From: Flavobacteriales bacterium
Lineage (GTDB): Bacteria; Bacteroidota; Bacteroidia; Flavobacteriales_F; PHOS-HE28
Direction: 5' to 3'
Assembly: GCA_016710685.1 (NCBI GenBank)
Contig: JADJVC010000034.1
Coordinates: forward strand, 62,001 to 126,000
DNA: 64,000 bases
The notes under the pieces: generated by a model
Seen by the model: only the letters and a program-made list of their open reading frames with translations
Database searches by the model: none
What the model was told of the DNA's origin: nothing
Translations under genes and position numbers: made by a program
Part shown: in pieces, positions 61,405-64,000 of the stretch
How the letters are laid out: every line of letters begins with the position of its first letter
Position numbering within the stretch: position 1 is the first letter of the stretch

Positions 61405-64000
61405 TTAAGTCCGGGCGCTCTTTTTGGAACCATTGTTATCCGAAAGCGGCACAATGAAATGGACCGTCATTCCCTTTTCAGTTGAGGTGTGGAACTCTCC
61501 GCCAAGGGCTTCGATACGCTTTTGCATGTTCCGCATTCCGTTGCCTTCGGTGCGACCGACCGATGCCGAAGGGCCACGGCCGTTATCGGATATACGGACC
61601 ACCAGTTCATCAGCGAAAGTCATGCTTAATTCAACTTCGTTGGCATGCGCGTGCTTCACTACATTGTGCAAGGCTTCCTTCACGACCAGGAAAATATTCC
61701 GCCGCTGGTCCGAGGTAAGTTGTTGAGCTGGTATTTCGGACTGAACGCTCAGCCGAAGTTTCAAATTTTGCTGGGCGCAGTAGGTGTTGGCGTAGTGCGA
61801 AGTGAACCGCACCGTATCGGTCAACGTGCTTCGGCCGGTATCCAATGCCCACACGATCTGCTTAAGCCCAGCGGCCAGCTCGGTAGCTTGCGACGCGATC
61901 AGCGCCATGCGCTCACGATCTTCCGGAACTTGATGCGTTGCGGCAGAAAGTTGGCTGCGGATGCGCAACGCTTCGAGGCCGGTCCCAAGTTCGGCGAGCA
62001 TGTCCTCGCTCAAACGTTGACGCATGCGCAATTGCGCCAATTCCCTTCGACCTTTGATTCGTTCCAACTCCAAGGCCTCCAAGTTCCGCTTGTTTTTTTG
62101 CCTGTTCACGAGCAAGGCAAATATGCCGATCAACAGCAGCGCCGCAATTCCCGTGGTCGAGAGGGTCGTTCTGCGCAGTGATCGGTCGATCGCCAATTGT
62201 GATTCGCTGCGTTCACGGTCCGTGCGCTGCGTTTGCAAGTGCTGGCCATTGTCCAACATCACCCGGAGCGTCGCCAGTGCTGCACGGTCATCAATGGTCC
62301 GCATTGCACTGTCCAAGTGTTGCCATTGCTGCCAGGAACCGTAGGCCATTTCATATTGACCAAGTGTTTCTCGAAGAAAACTGGCCTGCTCAAAGAACTT
62401 GCGCATGCTCGACCGGTTGAGGGTGCTGTCCGAACGCAGGAACGTAAGGCCTTCATCCAAGGCGTGTATTGCGGCTTCACCTCCTTCTGTACGCAGCATG
62501 TACAGCGCTCTGACCGGTTGGGCATCGAGGTAAACATCGGATGAACCGCTGCGGAGGGATTGCGCCCGGGCGGAGTCGAGCATTGGCAATATGAAGGGTG
62601 CGGGTCCCTTGACCAAGGCAGCGCGAGCCAGGCCAAGGTTCGCCAATGCCATGGCCCGCTCATCGCCATCCCGTATCGCTCTTTCAAGCGACCGCGTGAA
62701 ATGGAACTGTGCGCTGTCGATCTTGCCCAGGTTCAACAAGCACTGGGCAATGTTCGCATCGATGTGGTAGTCCTTCACCACGGGGTAGGCGCTTTCGGAG
62801 TTGGGCGGCAGCCATTGTGCAGCTGTCCGGAACCACGGCAAAGTGATCGCATCGTTATTCAGGTTCTCGTTCAACAATCCGATCATGTTGAAGGTCGTTG
62901 CTATGAGGAGACTGTCATTCATCACCTTCGCCAATTCGAGTGATCGGTTCACATCGGCGATGCCCATATCGTAAAGACCTTGGTAATACATCTCCTTGGC
63001 CCGGGCCATCAGGAGGTGGTACATGAGGTGGTCGTCGTGGTGTGGTTCGGCGATCGCAATGGCCGCGTTGATGGTGTTGATCCGCTTCGTCGGTGGATCA
63101 CCCAATGGTACTTTTGAGAAAAGCTGGTCGAGGACCGGGTTCTGATATGGGATTTTCCCTTGACCGGTCACCGCTGTAGCGAAGCAGAAACAGGCGATCA
63201 CCAATGACCCGGTCACGATGCGGCGCGACCGTTCAGGGTCCGGTTTCGCAGGCTGTTCCGGACCTGCACAAGGCAGGAATACTTCCAAACGCGGTGGTCC
63301 TTCAGTGGGTGTTCGGAGCCAGCCTCCGATACGTGATACCTGCAAGTGGTGGTCCGCGATGTGTTCGACGAGGAGGGATCGTTGTACGGCGATCACCTCC
63401 GTGTTGCAGCTGATGGAAAGCAGGAGTCCTTGGTCCCATCGCAATTCCAGTTTCAAGCCATCATCCTCATCACTTTTGTTAAGAGCGTTCAACGCATCCC
63501 GCACCACGGGCCAAGCCAAGTGGCGTAACTCGGCATCCGCGGAAAGCTTAGGCCAGCCTCCTGCATTTTTAATGATGATGGAACGGTCGTGCTGCGCACA
63601 AAAGATGCGGGCGCGATCGGTAACGTAGGTAACCAGCTCCTCGATCGATCGATCGTACGGGCCCAACGACCAGAGGATGTGCCGCATACTGGCCATGAGG
63701 TTGCCTGCGATGGCTGCCAAGTTCCGCGTGCGCATTTGTTCGGCATGGTCGCTGCAGAGGTCCGCTGCCAGCTCGCTGTTCAGCTTGAGGGCGGAAAGGC
63801 CGGCCCCCAGATCATCGTGCAGGTCCTCGGCCACTTGCTGCCTGATCTGCAGATCGGCGATCTGGCGTTCCTGTTCGGCTTGGATCACCGCGAGCCGTGC
63901 GAGGCCTCCTTTCTGCCTGCTTCGGGCTATGAAGAAGAGCACCAACGTAGCGAGCAGGATCAGCAAGAAACCGGCACCGGTCAATAAGACCAAACGGGTC
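61405..64000 (-). CDS. double histidine-kinase-like protein with complementary defects (5' end cut by window)
   Basis: One open frame of at least 864 residues enters from the right edge. Module A has a membrane helix, the His in QVAEDLHDDLGAGLSALKL and a histidine-kinase tail whose ATP site is degenerate: the N box reads VVRDALNALNKSD and the DNGKG box reads ISCNTEVIA. After FLPCAGPEQP a signal-like segment (TGSLVIACFCFATAV) opens module B: TPR region, membrane helix (TGIAALLLIGIFALLVN), then RLSEDMLAELGTGLEAL, with Leu where His is expected, and intact N and G boxes (VVKEALHNVVKHAHANEV, VRISDNGRGP, GNGMRNMQKRIEALGG). A GTG at 63216 could start module B separately; in another frame a stop overlaps it as GTGA, so two genes are possible. 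Confidence 0.8.
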   Translation of the reverse strand, partial: TRLVLLTGAGFLLILLATLVLFFIARSRQKGGLARLAVIQAEQERQIADLQIRQQVAEDLHDDLGAGLSALKLNSELAADLCSDHAEQMRTRNLAAIAGNLMASMRHILWSLGPYDRSIEELVTYVTDRARIFCAQHDRSIIIKNAGGWPKLSADAELRHLAWPVVRDALNALNKSDEDDGLKLELRWDQGLLLSISCNTEVIAVQRSLLVEHIADHHLQVSRIGGWLRTPTEGPPRLEVFLPCAGPEQPAKPDPERSRRIVTGSLVIACFCFATAVTGQGKIPYQNPVLDQLFSKVPLGDPPTKRINTINAAIAIAEPHHDDHLMYHLLMARAKEMYYQGLYDMGIADVNRSLELAKVMNDSLLIATTFNMIGLLNENLNNDAITLPWFRTAAQWLPPNSESAYPVVKDYHIDANIAQCLLNLGKIDSAQFHFTRSLERAIRDGDERAMALANLGLARAALVKGPAPFILPMLDSARAQSLRSGSSDVYLDAQPVRALYMLRTEGGEAAIHALDEGLTFLRSDSTLNRSSMRKFFEQASFLRETLGQYEMAYGSWQQWQHLDSAMRTIDDRAALATLRVMLDNGQHLQTQRTDRERSESQLAIDRSLRRTTLSTTGIAALLLIGIFALLVNRQKNKRNLEALELERIKGRRELAQLRMRQRLSEDMLAELGTGLEALRIRSQLSAATHQVPEDRERMALIASQATELAAGLKQIVWALDTGRSTLTDTVRFTSHYANTYCAQQNLKLRLSVQSEIPAQQLTSDQRRNIFLVVKEALHNVVKHAHANEVELSMTFADELVVRISDNGRGPSASVGRTEGNGMRNMQKRIEALGGEFHTSTEKGMTVHFIVPLSDNNGSKKSART

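Overview
The window reads as a chromosomal segment of a Bacteroidota bacterium, most likely a GC-rich member of the Flavobacteriales. The evidence is: three secreted proteins with type IX secretion (T9SS) C-terminal sorting domains; two RemB/Wzi-like outer-membrane proteins; many flavobacterial -7 boxes (TAnnTTTG or TAnnTTCG) placed almost on the start codon with little use of Shine-Dalgarno sites; an SDR-type threonine dehydrogenase; and the ctaB-coxIII-coxIII-coxIV-SCO-DUF420 gene order. HPPD, homogentisate dioxygenase, O2-dependent TrhO and the cytochrome oxidase genes indicate an aerobe. I saw no tRNA, rRNA, CRISPR array, phage gene or transposase.

Layout. 0-8 kb: tyrosine breakdown (hpd, hmgA), tRNA modification (trhO), threonine and glutamate dehydrogenases, a MORN-repeat protein and a bacilliredoxin. 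8-12.7 kb: terminal oxidase cluster on the minus strand. 12.7-21 kb: surface polysaccharide genes (two RemB/Wzi-like proteins around a WecA-type transferase, then fcl, gmd, cysQ). 21-28.6 kb: TPR adenylate cyclase, an amidohydrolase pair, a b-type/c-type cytochrome pair. 28.7-45.6 kb: housekeeping genes (hflX, PBP1-type enzyme, acyltransferase, MsbA-like exporter, rbfA, methyltransferase, OmpA protein, FtsX-like permease, tadA, recJ, ppk2). 45.7-54.9 kb: an AT-rich glycosidase-like T9SS protein, a PEGA/trypsin-like protease with two small barrel proteins, an M28 peptidase, cysS and a metal-dependent hydrolase. 54.9-64 kb: two tandem delta-60-repeat T9SS proteins, a LuxR-type response regulator and TPR histidine kinases running off the right edge.

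The last region is the best candidate for an undescribed system. One long open frame carries two kinase modules with complementary defects: the first keeps the phospho-accepting His but lost its ATP-binding boxes, and the second keeps the ATP-binding boxes but has Leu in place of His. A complete kinase and a response regulator follow. The two secreted propeller-like genes next door share an identically spaced promoter block with two GGAAC-N4-GTT(C/A)C sites 44 bp apart, a plausible target for the regulator.

Other notable points: intergenic spaces are filled with inverted repeats whose arms are built from short degenerate words (CGCAACG, GTTACGGG, CACAGAGG, GTACCC, GGCAGT); two pairs of related direct repeats each bracket a single gene; Gmd carries a histone-H1-like tail; and three single-base frameshifts (trhO, coxIII, ctaB), two of them inside one oxidase operon, may be assembly errors.
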